The notes under the pieces were generated by a model, which had not been told where the DNA came from, searched no databases, and was given only the letters and a program-made list of their open reading frames with translations. Below, piece by piece: positions 1 to 8,238 of a DNA stretch of 37,195 nucleotides. Each line of letters opens with the position of its first letter. Positions within the stretch are counted from its first letter, which is position 1. The stretch is from DAOVRD01 sp964521715 (GTDB lineage Bacteria; Planctomycetota; Brocadiia; SM23-32), in NCBI GenBank assembly GCA_964521715.1, contig CAZFSS010000036.1, positions 1 to 37,195 of the forward strand, in the 5' to 3' direction. A program made the position numbers and the translations under genes.

Positions 1-239
1 CCAGCCAGCGCCCTCACTACTACTGGCTTGACCGAAAAGCCGTGAACGGTTACCAATTCCGCAAACAGCCTGCCATCCGGGAGGTTCGTCAGATCCGCTA
101 TCGCTCTGGCTCTCATCAGCCGGCTATCCCCACTGCGCCCCCAGAGCCCCCGTGCTCTTGTATGAATGATGGCCACATCATAGCGCGTTCAGCGTACATC
201 TGGTGCTCGCGTTTGTCGATCCTCTCGTCGTTGGGCCTG

Positions 240-870
240 CTACCGCCGGCTCCGTTGGACCTCTGAGAGCCTGATGCGCCGTCGGGGCCGAGGGACGACC
301 GTGCCGATACGCTCGACGCCCTGCGTGGAGGCGGCTGCAGAGCATCCTACCACGCAGTCGAACCAGTGGTGGCCGATCCGGTCGCCGCGCTTGCGGTCGT
401 ACTCGCTGATCGGCTTCTGGCTCGCCGTGACCCCGTGCCTGCGCGCCGGCATGAGGAGCGCCGCATACTTTGACTGCCGACAGGACTGGTGCACAACGTC
501 CGTCAGCCATCCCTGGTCCACGAAGCAGAGCCCGATCCGCATGACGGCGCCGTCGTCGCGTTTCCACTCCTGGCCAAGCAGCCGGCCGCATAGGGCCTCC
601 AGCCCCGCGTAGACAGCGCCCTCGACGCCCGTGCCCGGATGCACCCGCCGCAGCGTCCGCTCGACCTCCCGCGTGGTGAAGTAGCTCAGCGCCTGCTGCG
701 GGTAGGTGCCGTAGTCCACGACGTAGCCCGTGAAGTCGGGCTCCCAGGCGCAGACGGCGTAGAAGAGGAGCTTCTGCCCGACGTCGACGTAGGAGGTCAG
801 GTGCTCGCAGCGGACCGGCACCTCGCCGTGCCCGCGCCCGTTGACCTTGCTCGCTGCGGCGTCGGCGTCG
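240..870 (-). pseudogene. Prophage terminase large subunit (GpA-like), C-terminal remnant
   Basis: The open frame encodes about 200 residues resembling the nuclease half and C-terminus of the GpA-like large terminase found in planctomycete prophages. It has a segment reading HLTSYVDVGQKLLFYAVCAW, then VVDYGTYPQQ, then an acidic segment GLCFVDQGW, and it ends in a basic RLSEVQRSRR tail that looks like a natural C-terminus. In intact phages this protein cleaves and packages DNA into capsids. The N-terminal ATPase half (Walker motifs) is missing, and its place is taken in the same frame by a recombinase-like stretch (860-1005). No portal, capsid or other packaging gene follows. I read it as decayed prophage. 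The family call comes from recognised sequence patterns, not a search. Confidence 0.55.
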
Positions 871-1005
871 AGCGCCTTTGCCGTCCCCGGGGGAATCGTC
901 AGGGCGTCCCGCTCCAGGCGGCCCTTGCCCAGGATCGAGAGCTTGCGCTTCTTCAGGTCCGCGTGCTCCAGGTTGAACTCAACGACTTCACCCCGCCGCG
1001 CAGAT
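860..1005 (-). pseudogene. Tyrosine recombinase (XerC/D-like) internal fragment
   Basis: The minus strand encodes EVVEFNLEHADLKKRKLSIL followed by GKGRLERDALTIPPGTAKAL. This matches the stretch of tyrosine recombinases between the first catalytic Arg and the GKGxKeR beta-hairpin. The preceding catalytic-Arg segment (GLRxGE) is present only as CTGCGCGGCGGGG with a shifted frame, so the piece is broken. Its downstream end runs in frame into terminase-like sequence at about 860-870, over a short Asp-Ala repeat that both families could share. It is probably a recombination joint between two prophage genes. A weaker stretch at about 1010-1085 (LRSLTKVDLDVERGG) may be another recombinase piece. Confidence 0.45.
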
Positions 1006-1092
1006 GAAGGGAGCGTGGAGGCCGCCTTGCATGCCGCCGCGCTCCACGTCCAGATCCACCTTTGTCAGCGACCTGAGTTCCCTCGGCAGAGA

Positions 1093-1133
1093 GCCGGACG
1101 GGATCGTATCGGAAGGAGCCGGATCTGGTACAC
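1093..1133. repeat. 41-bp direct repeat, copy 1
   Basis: This segment and 1762-1803 share GGATCGTATCGGAA, GAGCCGGAT and TGGT with only scattered substitutions, in the same orientation and about 670 bp apart. The pair brackets the HU-like gene. I see no inverted-repeat structure within it and no third copy in the window. Confidence 0.7.
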
Positions 1134-1363
1134 CTCTCCGGACGCCGCCGGCGCAAGTCGCGAGGGAGAACCAAGCCCCGCTTTGGCACGTCGGGGATCG
1201 CAGTAGCATCTCCCCCGCCAGAGCGATTCATCGTCAACGGCCTGGGCCGCGCCGGCCGCATTCATAAGCTGCACCCCACCTGCCCGTTGCATCATCCATC
1301 CCTCACCGTGTAGCATCTGTGCCCAGCGCGTCTCCATCTGATTCCACATTCAGGGGGGCCACG

Positions 1364-1657
1364 ATGGCCAAGTCGATGACCAAGGTGCAGTTGGTGGATC
1401 ATCTGGCAAAGCAGGCGGGCCTGACCAAGAAGGACACGGCGAGGGTGCTGGACGAGCTGGCGGCCGTGGCCTACAAGCAGGCCAAGACCGGCTTCACCAT
1501 TCCAGGCATCGGCAAACTCGTTGTCCACAAGCGCAAGGCACGCAAGGCACGTAATCCCGCCACGGGGGAAGTGATCCGGGTCCCGGCCAAGCGTGTGGTG
1601 AAGTTCCGTGTCTCCAAGACCGCCCAGGATGCGATAGTGCCGCCCAAGAACAAGTAG
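1364..1657 (+). CDS. HU/IHF-family DNA-binding protein
   Basis: A 97-residue histone-like protein that would dimerise and bend or compact DNA in the nucleoid. The sequence opens with MTKVQLVDHLAKQAGLTKKD, the N-terminal helical dimerisation part. It continues with GFTIPGIGKLVVHKRKARKA, the start of the beta arm, and the arm signature RNPATGEVI at about residues 62-70. It ends in a Lys-rich tail. Length is normal for the family (about 90-100). I chose the ATG at 1364 over an in-frame upstream start because a G-rich Shine-Dalgarno run (GGGGGG) lies 7 bases before it and the upstream extension is not HU-like. It stands alone, bracketed by two 41-bp direct repeats and prophage debris, so it could be phage-derived or simply a housekeeping gene beside an insertion site. 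Confidence 0.93.
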   Translation: MAKSMTKVQLVDHLAKQAGLTKKDTARVLDELAAVAYKQAKTGFTIPGIGKLVVHKRKARKARNPATGEVIRVPAKRVVKFRVSKTAQDAIVPPKNK

Positions 1658-1761
1658 CGTGAGTCGCCGTTCCGAGCGGCACTGCGGGAAAGCATGCCGA
1701 GAGGGGGAGCGATCCCGGCAAGGGCGTCGGGCCAGCGCCCGCTCTCGACGAGGGCGGCGAG

Positions 1762-1803
1762 GCGGACAGGATCGTATCGGAAAGAGCCGGATTTGGTGCA
1801 CCC
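1762..1803. repeat. 41-bp direct repeat, copy 2
   Basis: Partner of 1093-1133, same orientation, about 85-90% identical by eye. It sits about 105 bases after the HU stop codon. The two copies could be remnants of element ends or a dispersed intergenic repeat. Confidence 0.7.
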
Positions 1804-2352
1804 GTCGTAATGGCTGCGAAACTCCCCATGAGGGAGGGCCCAGTTCCGCACCCCGGATACTCCAGCACCGTCTGCCCGATTGACCGGCGGAGGCCGGAAC
1901 AGGCCGGGGAAACGCTGGATCTGAAAGCGGCCAAGTGGTCTGCCGCGACTCGGACGCCCCAGCGCAGGACCGTGGGCCCCTTCAAGCGACCGAAGCGACC
2001 AATCCACTGAACGTGTCCGGCGCCGTCGGCGTTATGTGCGCGAACTTGGTCGAGTCGATCACGTAGTAGCTGCCCGCGTCCGCGTGGATCTCGTCCGTGT
2101 CGCCGTCGCTTGTGTCCTCGCTGATGGCGCCGCCCACGTAGACCACCGACAGGCTGCCCGCCTGAACGGTGCTGTTCACCACCAAACGCAGGCCTTGCTC
2201 GACAAGATTCTACCCGCTTCTGGCGTGGCATTCCTGCGGAGCCGGCCTTTTGGGCTCGCGACCCGTTTGCTCACTCCACTCGCAAGGCGGGGTATTCATT
2301 GGCTCCGCGTGGGCGTCGTGATCAAGCGGAAGTGACATCCCGCGCACGAGGC
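1804..2352. other. Intergenic stretch without a supported gene
   Basis: No frame here has both a credible start and family-like content. A 67-residue minus-strand frame at 1982-2185 (GGAISEDTSDGDTDEIHAD and a YYVIDSTKFAHI stretch) reads protein-like and could be the C-terminal remnant of an unidentified surface or phage protein. It has no recognisable domain and no upstream gene. Confidence 0.4.
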
Positions 2353-2380
2353 TTGACTGGGCGGAAGCAAAGGCTAAACT
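2353..2380 (+). promoter_or_regulatory. Putative sigma70 promoter for the DUF2961/URO-D pair
   Basis: TTGACT at 2353-2358 and TAAACT at 2375-2380 are separated by 16 bases, about 140 bases upstream of the DUF2961 start codon. The match to the consensus hexamers is good in an otherwise very GC-rich stretch. Confidence 0.5.
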
Positions 2381-2521
2381 GTGAGGGCCTAGGGCCGGAG
2401 GTAAGGGCGAACGGGCGGGGTCGCCGCGAAGGAGCGACTCGTTCGAGCCCGGCTCCAGCGGGGACGAAGGTCACAACGGCCCGGTCAGGGACGCCGATTA
2501 CGCAAGGACAGGAGGAAACCG

Positions 2522-3676
2522 ATGGGCAGTCATCCGCTCTACGTGGTCCCGGACGGCGTGAGGACGCGCTGGGCGAGCGCGGAGAATCCGGGGGCTGACA
2601 AGGGCAGGGCCGGGCAGGCCAACGCCCGCCGCAAGGGCCGCCCGTGCGTGCCGCTGGGCGCCGGCGAGAAGATCGTGCTGGCGACAGCGACCGAGACGAG
2701 CGGCCTGGTCCGCCGCATCTGGATGACGATCAACGACCGGTCGCCGCAGATGCTGCGGGGCCTCAGGCTGGACTTCTATTGGGACGGCGCCAAGGACCCC
2801 GCCGTCAGCGCGCCGCTGGGGGATTTCTTCGGCACGGGGCTCGGACGGATGGCGCGGTTCCAGTCGGCGCTTCTGAGCAGCCCCGAGGGCCGCAGCTTCA
2901 ACTGCTGCATCCCTATGCCCTTCCGCACGGGGATGAGGATGGTCGTCACGAACGAGAGCAGCGTCGACCTGCGCGCGTTCTTCTACGACGTGGATTTCAC
3001 CATCGGCGATCAGCATTCGCAGGATACGCTCTACTTCCACGCCCATTGGCGGCGCGAGAACCCGACGACGCTGCGGGAGGACTATGAGATCCTGCCGCGC
3101 GTGGACGGCAAGGGACGATTCCTGGGATCGAACGTCGGCGTGATCGCCGACGGGCAGCTCTACCTGCGCTCCTGGTGGGGCGAGGGCGAGGTGAAAGTCT
3201 ACCTGGACGGCGACACGGAGCTGCCTACCCTGTCCGGCACGGGCACGGAGGACTACATCGGCACCGGCTGGGGGCAGGGGCGCACCGCGGACATGTTCCA
3301 GGGCTGCCATGTCGCCGACCACGATAACATGCAGTACTGCTTCTACCGCTACCACGTCCCGGATCCCGTCTACTTCCACCGGGACTGCCGCGTGACCATC
3401 CAGCAGATAGGCTACTGGGGCGCCGATCACAAGGCGCGCTGGCACTTCGAGGGCCGCACCATCTACAAGGCGGGTCCGCCGCGCGAGGTCCTGGACTGCT
3501 CGCCCGGCAGCGACCCGGGCGGCGGGCTCTTCGAGCGGCAGGACGACTGGTCAAGCTGCGCCTACTTCTACCTCGACCGGCCGGAGAGCGGGCTGCCCAC
3601 GCTGGCGCCGGTCGAGGAGCGGACGACCGGCCTCCTGGAGAAGCCCGCAGTGGCCGGCGGAGAGGAGCACCTGTGA
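2522..3676 (+). CDS. DUF2961 family protein
   Basis: A 384-residue protein of the DUF2961 family, common in Planctomycetota, Lentisphaerota and Bacteroidota. Characterised relatives act on carbohydrates (difructose-anhydride/arabinofuranosyl hydrolase type). Family hallmarks are visible: GLVRRIWMTI near the N-terminus, RGLRLDFYWDG, then PLGDFFGTGLG, PMPFRTGMRM, and the acidic signature PTLSGTGTEDYIGTGWGQG around residues 235-255, which carries candidate active-site acids. No signal peptide is evident, so it may be cytoplasmic. The start is fixed by AGGAGG 6 bases before the ATG. Its stop overlaps the next gene by 4 bases (GTGA), so the two are translationally coupled. The substrate cannot be told from sequence. 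Confidence 0.88.
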   Translation: MGSHPLYVVPDGVRTRWASAENPGADKGRAGQANARRKGRPCVPLGAGEKIVLATATETSGLVRRIWMTINDRSPQMLRGLRLDFYWDGAKDPAVSAPLGDFFGTGLGRMARFQSALLSSPEGRSFNCCIPMPFRTGMRMVVTNESSVDLRAFFYDVDFTIGDQHSQDTLYFHAHWRRENPTTLREDYEILPRVDGKGRFLGSNVGVIADGQLYLRSWWGEGEVKVYLDGDTELPTLSGTGTEDYIGTGWGQGRTADMFQGCHVADHDNMQYCFYRYHVPDPVYFHRDCRVTIQQIGYWGADHKARWHFEGRTIYKAGPPREVLDCSPGSDPGGGLFERQDDWSSCAYFYLDRPESGLPTLAPVEERTTGLLEKPAVAGGEEHL

Positions 3677-4755
3677 CGCGCCGTGAACGGCTCAGGCAGT
3701 GCTACTTCCATGAGGAGCTGGACAGGCCGGGTGTCTACAGCCGCACCAGCTATCCGCCCGACGATCAGTCGTACGCCCCGCTCAGGGCCTACCTGGAGGA
3801 GCGCAGCGAGCTGAAACGGGGATGGTGGTCCGGGCAGGTCGAGCAGCAGCCGCCGGTCGAGATGCGGCGCGAGCCGCACTCGGAGGACTGGGAGCGCGAG
3901 ATCAGCGTGCTCCACACGCCCGCAGGCGACCTGGAGGCGTCGCGGCTGGTCAGCCTGCGCGGGCAGCCGGGGCTGGACAGGATCCATTTCATCAAGGACG
4001 GCGCTGACGCCGAGAGATACCTGTCGCTGCCGATGCCGGCCGTCGGCGGCGATACCTCGTCGTTCTTTTGGGCCGACCGCGAGGTTGGAGAGGCGGGCAT
4101 CGCGGAGGTCGGCCTGGGCCACAATCCCGGCGGCGCGGTGGCGCAGCTCTGCGGGTCCGAGACCTTTGCCATCATGTCCGTGACCGACCGCGAGGTGATC
4201 CACGCGGTGGTGGCGCGGGAGCGGGACGTCATCCTCAACCGGCTCAAATGGCTGCTGGAACGAGGCGTCGGGCCATACTTCAGCCTGGCCGGGCAGGAGT
4301 TGATCGCTCCCCCGCTGCACGGGCCGCGGGACTTCGGCGACTTCAACACCCGTTACGACAGGCCAATCATCGACCTGATCCACGAGGCGGGCGGCCGCGT
4401 TCACGTGCACTGTCACGGCGACATGAGGAGGGTCATCTCGGCGTTCGTGGAGACGGGCGTCGACGTGCTGCACCCGTTCGAGGCGCCGCCGCTGGGTGAT
4501 GTCACCCCAGCCGAGGCGAAGACGGCCGCCCGCGGCCGAATGTGCCTGGAAGGCAACATCCAGATCAGCGAGATGTACCAGTCCACACCCGAACAGATCC
4601 GCTGGCAGGTGCGGGCGCTTATCGATGCCGCATTCGACGACCGGCGCGGGCTGATCGTCAGCCCGACCGCGTCGCCCTACATCCGCGGCGCCGGCGCGCA
4701 GTGCTTGCCGCAGTACCGCGCCATGGTCGAAGCAGTCTTGGCGTGGCGACCATGA
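3673..4755 (+). CDS. Uroporphyrinogen decarboxylase-fold protein (MtaA/CmuA-like)
   Basis: A 360-residue protein of the URO-D superfamily. In anaerobes such paralogues are usually corrinoid or thiol methyltransferases (MtaA/CmuA type), not haem enzymes. The sequence shows the typical late motif VHVHCHGDM at residues 243-251, whose His/Cys cluster (H244, H246, C247, H248) suits the zinc site of the methyltransferase branch, then LHPFEAPPLGDV and LEGNIQ before the C-terminal barrel strands. The N-terminal Arg-rich porphyrin-binding motif of true HemE is absent. The GTG start overlaps the DUF2961 stop, so the pair is one operon and may process a methylated or glycosidic substrate, though this is inference. 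A second, diverged member lies at 12347-13279. Confidence 0.82.
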   Translation: MTRRERLRQCYFHEELDRPGVYSRTSYPPDDQSYAPLRAYLEERSELKRGWWSGQVEQQPPVEMRREPHSEDWEREISVLHTPAGDLEASRLVSLRGQPGLDRIHFIKDGADAERYLSLPMPAVGGDTSSFFWADREVGEAGIAEVGLGHNPGGAVAQLCGSETFAIMSVTDREVIHAVVARERDVILNRLKWLLERGVGPYFSLAGQELIAPPLHGPRDFGDFNTRYDRPIIDLIHEAGGRVHVHCHGDMRRVISAFVETGVDVLHPFEAPPLGDVTPAEAKTAARGRMCLEGNIQISEMYQSTPEQIRWQVRALIDAAFDDRRGLIVSPTASPYIRGAGAQCLPQYRAMVEAVLAWRP

Positions 4756-4774
4756 GAGGCGAAGGAGCGCAGCC

Positions 4775-4960
4775 ATGGGCATCCTGGTGACAACGATCGT
4801 CGACCCCCCGGCCCCCTGGTCAACGTCTTCTGGCGGCACGCTGCCGAACGGCAAAGAACGCGGACGTCCCGGCTGGGCTCGGGCGAGCTGGTGGCCCGCG
4901 CACCGTATTCCCCTCCAACGCCGCCCATACTCCAGTCGAAGCCGGCTGCCTCGTCAGTAG
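4775..4960 (+). pseudogene. Possible orphan gene start (truncated ORF)
   Basis: An ATG with an upstream AAGGAG begins a frame MGILVTTIVDPPAPW that loses protein character after about 20 codons and has no recognised domain. It lies 20 bases after the URO-D stop, as an operon partner would. I read it as the 5' stub of a third operon gene lost to the rearrangement that fills 4860-5290. The rest of the gap up to 5116 shows no supported feature. Confidence 0.25.
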
Positions 4961-5116
4961 GCGTTATTGCAAGGTCACGCTTCCCCTTTTCTGATTGCCC
5001 CCCGGACAGAAGAAAGGCCCGGAACAGCCGTCTTTCCGTCCCAGACTGCCATTTCTGCCGGCGCGCATCCCGGTGTCCGCACGTCGGGGGCAGCGCTCTT
5101 GCCACGATACTGCCGC

Positions 5117-5167
5117 CCTCACAGCACGTTGATCTCGTCGTCCTGGGGCGCCAGGTGAGCGTAGATC
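5117..5167 (-). repeat. Integrase 3'-end copy (51 bp), matches 8332-8382
   Basis: The 51 bases are identical to the last codons of the intact integrase gene at 8334-9341 except for two substitutions. They encode IYAHLAPQDDEINVL and the same TGA stop. Similarity stops abruptly on both sides. This is either the end of a lost second integrase gene or a duplication at an element boundary. It lies in the same orientation as the intact gene, so the two copies form 51-bp direct repeats bracketing 3.2 kb. Confidence 0.85.
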
Positions 5168-5299
5168 TCTACGGCTACGGGGAAAGAGGTAGAATGGAGC
5201 CTGTCCTCGCGCAAGGCCTTGCCGGCGAACCAGGTCGAAGGCCTGACGTAAAGCCGCCGTGGCCTGGAGAGCAGTAGCCTCTCGGCAGGAGGTGAACCG

Positions 5300-5512
5300 T
5301 TGAGAGCTGCGCTTATGGGAACGACGCTGATCACGGCACTGTCTGCATCGGGATGCACGGGCGTGCCGAAAGGGCTGGCGCCAGTCACCGGGTTCGAAGT
5401 CGACCGGTACCTGGGCAAGTGGTATGAGCTCGCGCGGCTCGACCACCGCTTCGAGCGCGGGCTGACCGACGTCAGTGCCACCTCGCGCAGCGGAAGGGAG
5501 AGGACGCCATGA
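5300..5512 (+). pseudogene. Truncated bacterial lipocalin (Blc-like) lipoprotein
   Basis: The frame opens with a signal peptide and lipobox-like SASGC, then PVTGFEVDRYLGKWYELARL and DHRFERGLTDVSAT. These are the lipocalin N-terminal signature (GKWYE) and first strands of Blc, an outer-membrane lipid-binding lipoprotein of about 180 residues. Lipocalin-like sequence ends near residue 60; the remaining seven-eighths of the barrel are missing and the frame closes within the nitrilase start. The TTG start is supported by a near-perfect AGGAGGTGA five bases upstream. The stop overlaps the nitrilase ATG (ATGA). The fragment may now serve only to load ribosomes for the nitrilase gene. Confidence 0.75.
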
Positions 5513-6489
5513 CCGTGCGCAAGCCGGGACCGAGGCACGCCGTGATCGCCACCTGCACGCTGTCCATCCGCGACGCGGGGGACGCCAAAGCGCTGCTGGC
5601 CAACGGAGTGGAGCTGATCGACGATATGGCCCGCGAGGCCGAGCGGCAGGGCTGGAGCCCGGACATCATGGCCCTGCCGGAGCACTTTGCCCTCCCCCCC
5701 GGCAGCAAGCCCCACGAGACGGCCGAAGAGCTGGACGGCCGCACCGTCACAGCCGTCGCCGAGCGGGCGCGTACCCACGGCAGCTACGTCGTCGTGCCCA
5801 TGTACGTGCGCGACGGGAATGCGGTCCACAATTCGGCCGTCCTGCTGGACCGTACCGGCGATCCGGTTGGCGTCTACCACAAGGTCTTCCCTGTCGTCCT
5901 TGAAGACGACACTGTCGAGGGGGGCCAGACGCCCGGTCGCGAATTCCCCGTCTTCGAGGCGGACTTCGGCCGCGTGGGCATCCAGATATGCTGGGACGTC
6001 GTCTTCGACGATGGCTGGGAGGCCTATGCAGCCCAGGAGGCCGAGCTGGTGATCTTCCCCTCGGCGGCCCCCAGCATATCCCTGATGATCTCCCACGCGT
6101 ACCGCTACCAGTACTACGTCGCAAGCTCCGTGATGCGTCCGCCCTCGGTCATCGTGGACCCGCTGGGGCTCGTGCTCAGCCAGTCCTCGGAGAACCGGGA
6201 GGTGGCTGTCGCGCGCGTCGACCTGGACTATCGCGTCGTGCCCTCGAGGTACCTCTGGGAGCGCGCCGGAAAGGTGAAGGAGAAGTACGGCGACACCATC
6301 GACTGGAACTGGCACAGCGCGGAGAGTGCGTGCCTGATGACGTCCAGCGATCCCGCGATGCCCATCGGCCGTTTTCTGGAGGCCGAAAACATGATGACGC
6401 TGAACGAGTGGGTCGCCTACAACCGCCGCCGGATCGCTGAAGAGCGCGGTGGCCCCCCCGTCATGCCGGCGGCCACTCAGGGCTCATAG
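5509..6489 (+). CDS. Carbon-nitrogen hydrolase (nitrilase superfamily)
   Basis: A 326-residue hydrolase of the nitrilase/amidase superfamily, cleaving nitriles, amides or N-carbamoyl compounds in the cytoplasm. The Glu-Lys-Cys triad is readable: E58 in ALPEHF, K125 in YHKVFP and C161 in GIQICWDVVFDDGW. The segment after the Cys (AELVIFPSAAPS) is typical of aliphatic amidase and N-carbamoylputrescine amidase branches. Length is normal. The ATG at 5509 follows GGGAGAGG and overlaps the stop of the truncated lipocalin. The gene's 3' end overlaps the opposing amidohydrolase remnant by 6 bases. The substrate is unknown. It sits in a rearranged region, so its original operon context is lost. Confidence 0.88.
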   Translation: MTVRKPGPRHAVIATCTLSIRDAGDAKALLANGVELIDDMAREAERQGWSPDIMALPEHFALPPGSKPHETAEELDGRTVTAVAERARTHGSYVVVPMYVRDGNAVHNSAVLLDRTGDPVGVYHKVFPVVLEDDTVEGGQTPGREFPVFEADFGRVGIQICWDVVFDDGWEAYAAQEAELVIFPSAAPSISLMISHAYRYQYYVASSVMRPPSVIVDPLGLVLSQSSENREVAVARVDLDYRVVPSRYLWERAGKVKEKYGDTIDWNWHSAESACLMTSSDPAMPIGRFLEAENMMTLNEWVAYNRRRIAEERGGPPVMPAATQGS

Positions 6490-6846
6490 CCCCGGCAGCT
6501 TCTCGGCGTTGCGGTGGCAGGTGTTGCGCACGTCCTCGTCGCTGATGGACATCGACAGCAGGGCGCCCACGCCGTGTTGCTCGTCGAACCAGGGCAGGCC
6601 CGTCACGATTGGCAGCCGTTCGCTGCCGACGCCCTCGCAGAGCACGTCAACCACGCCGCGGTGTCCCAGCAGGGCGGTCAGCTCCAGGTAGGTGTTGGGA
6701 TACTCGCGGGCAACGGCCTCCTGCCAGTCGTCGTGCAAGCTGTAGCCGAACAGGAAGCGCGCCCTCTCGTGCTTCCTCGCGCTTTCCTCCGCATCAGAGC
6801 TGTCGGTACCACCAGCCCTCGTACCGAACTCGGAAGGCGCATCACT
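6484..6846 (-). pseudogene. Amidohydrolase (PF04909-like), C-terminal remnant
   Basis: About 120 residues in one open frame resemble the C-terminus of TIM-barrel amidohydrolases. They include KHERARFLFGYSLHDDW, YPNTYLELTALLGHRG and a final SISDEDVRNTCHRNAEKL. The family's metal-site signature near the end, normally FGTDLPW, reads IVTGLPW here, so the catalytic Asp is lost. The N-terminal two-thirds of the protein, including HxH, are absent. Both point to decay. Confidence 0.65.
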
Positions 6847-6854
6847 AGGGTTCT

Positions 6855-7136
6855 TCAGACAGAGCCTGCGATGGCGGTGTTCGACGTGTTCTCAAAGAAG
6901 TGCATGTACCAGATGCACGAGTCATCCGGATCGGGATTCAGCGTCGACAGCAGTCGGAACTTCCCCAGTGACCCTGACCATCGGAGTGCGTCACCGGTCC
7001 TCTGCCAGGACTGATGAGTGTCGCCTTTCCAGTTGCACCAGACGATCTCGCGGCCCACGTAGGGAGTCTCCGGCAGCCAGAGGCCGAATTCGTTCCCCGG
7101 CCAGCACTCGACTTCGATGGTCAGGACCGTGCAGCC
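6855..7136 (-). pseudogene. Unidentified gene, C-terminal remnant
   Basis: A clean frame encodes about 90 residues, with VLTIEVECWPGNEFGLWLPE, YVGREIVWCNWKGD and a Trp- and Asp-rich tail. The composition is that of a secreted or beta-rich protein, but I do not recognise the family. The frame is closed by a stop just upstream (near 7150), and there is no start codon with a ribosome binding site. A different frame continues upstream to about 7290 (RELDRVLDWVRGQG), suggesting a frameshifted or truncated gene. Confidence 0.35.
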
Positions 7137-7335
7137 ACGGGGACGATGCAGATCCTACGCCCTGTCCTCGAACCCAATCTAGAACACGGTCCAACTCCCT
7201 TTTCCGCGCGTGCAGCCCTGAGTTGATCTCCTCCCGGTCGTGGTGCCAGTGCCCGCGGTAGTGCCGGATCTGGTTCTGGTCCCGTTCCATCTCCCTTCGG
7301 TGGGGTCCTCACCAGCTTGCACGCACTGGTGGCTC

Positions 7336-8100
7336 TCAGTCGTTATAGGTGTCCACTTTGAAGGAAGAGAATCCGAAGTCACGATTGGCATCCCCGACTC
7401 CGTAATTGAACCCGATGCCGGGACTGCCTCCACTGTAGGTACTGTCCACAGCAGATATCACCTCTACGCCGTTAACATATCCCTTGATGACATCTCCAAC
7501 GATACTCGCCTCCACCACATCCCCGTCCTTGACTCCATACTGCGAACCGGTGTTCTTCTGAAGCGAGGTCCAGTCCCCCACTTTCCCGTTCCATCTCACG
7601 ATCTCCGCGTAGGCATTCCGTGTCTGTAAGCATCTCCAGAATACCTCGTAGCCTGTGCAGCGGTGGGCCTCCAACGTGCTGCGAAGGCGTATTTCAACTT
7701 CCTGGTAGTACTTTTCCGTTTGGCGCTGACTGTACACCATCGCCTTCGCGATCTGGTTGCGTCCCCATGTACCCGTGAGCAAGGCAGTCGGATCGGTATA
7801 TGCTCCGGCACTCACGGCTCCATAGGCTACGCCGTTTCCTGTAATGACGTCATACCAGTCAATGCCATCCGTCCCCCCGTTGAGCCAGTTTCCGCTCTCC
7901 GAGATGGGGGCTTCGTTGAGCGGGAAACTGGTGCTATATGACCTTACGGGGAGCGGACCGGTGGCTGGGGCAGGCATGGATGCAAGTCCTCCTGTGGAAT
8001 CGTTATCCTCCCTCGCCTTATGCCGCAAGGACACGCTGCACCCCGAGAGCCCAACGAACAGGACTGCGACCGCGAACACCCAGACTAACCGCTGGCGCAT
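7336..8100 (-). CDS. Secreted lipoprotein with LamG/concanavalin-like domain
   Basis: A 254-residue lipoprotein. From the ATG at 8100 the signal peptide is MRQRLVWVFAVAVLFVGLSGC with lipobox LSGC. A perfect AAAGGAGG lies 7 bases upstream. The mature part has an Asp/Ser/Gly-rich linker and then a beta-rich domain with EVEIRLRSTLEAHRCTGYEV, an internal pair of cysteines, and a closing GYVNGVEVISAVDSTYSGG and IGFNYG. This pattern is common in laminin-G/3-keto-disaccharide-hydrolase-like jelly rolls on planctomycete surface proteins. A role in binding surface sugars is inference. The gene is visibly less GC-rich than its neighbours and lies inside the integrase-bounded patchwork, which suggests recent acquisition. 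Confidence 0.7.
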   Translation of the reverse strand: MRQRLVWVFAVAVLFVGLSGCSVSLRHKAREDNDSTGGLASMPAPATGPLPVRSYSTSFPLNEAPISESGNWLNGGTDGIDWYDVITGNGVAYGAVSAGAYTDPTALLTGTWGRNQIAKAMVYSQRQTEKYYQEVEIRLRSTLEAHRCTGYEVFWRCLQTRNAYAEIVRWNGKVGDWTSLQKNTGSQYGVKDGDVVEASIVGDVIKGYVNGVEVISAVDSTYSGGSPGIGFNYGVGDANRDFGFSSFKVDTYND

Positions 8101-8190
8101 TGCACCGCCTCCTTTCTGCTGCCGCACGAGCACCCATTGTAGCACCCTCCGGCCGGTCACTTGTGGCCGAGGAACAGCTCCGTGCCGGCG

Positions 8191-8238
8191 CTTCGTGGCC
8201 GCCTACTCCGCCAAAGCAGTGCTTGGCTGCGAAGGCTG
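8191..8238. repeat. Palindromic dispersed repeat (copy A)
   Basis: GCTTCGTGGCCGCCTACTCC followed by a diverged palindrome and GCGAAGGCTGGA. The same arrangement occurs on the other strand at 30914-30957, inside an IS1380-type transposase. The shared leading 23 bases are identical and the rest differs by a few substitutions and one indel. It lies at the broken end of a recombinase remnant. Confidence 0.7.

Noticed and set aside
1..239. Continuation of the prophage downstream of the terminase
   Set aside because: The frames on either strand are short and show no portal or other phage motif.
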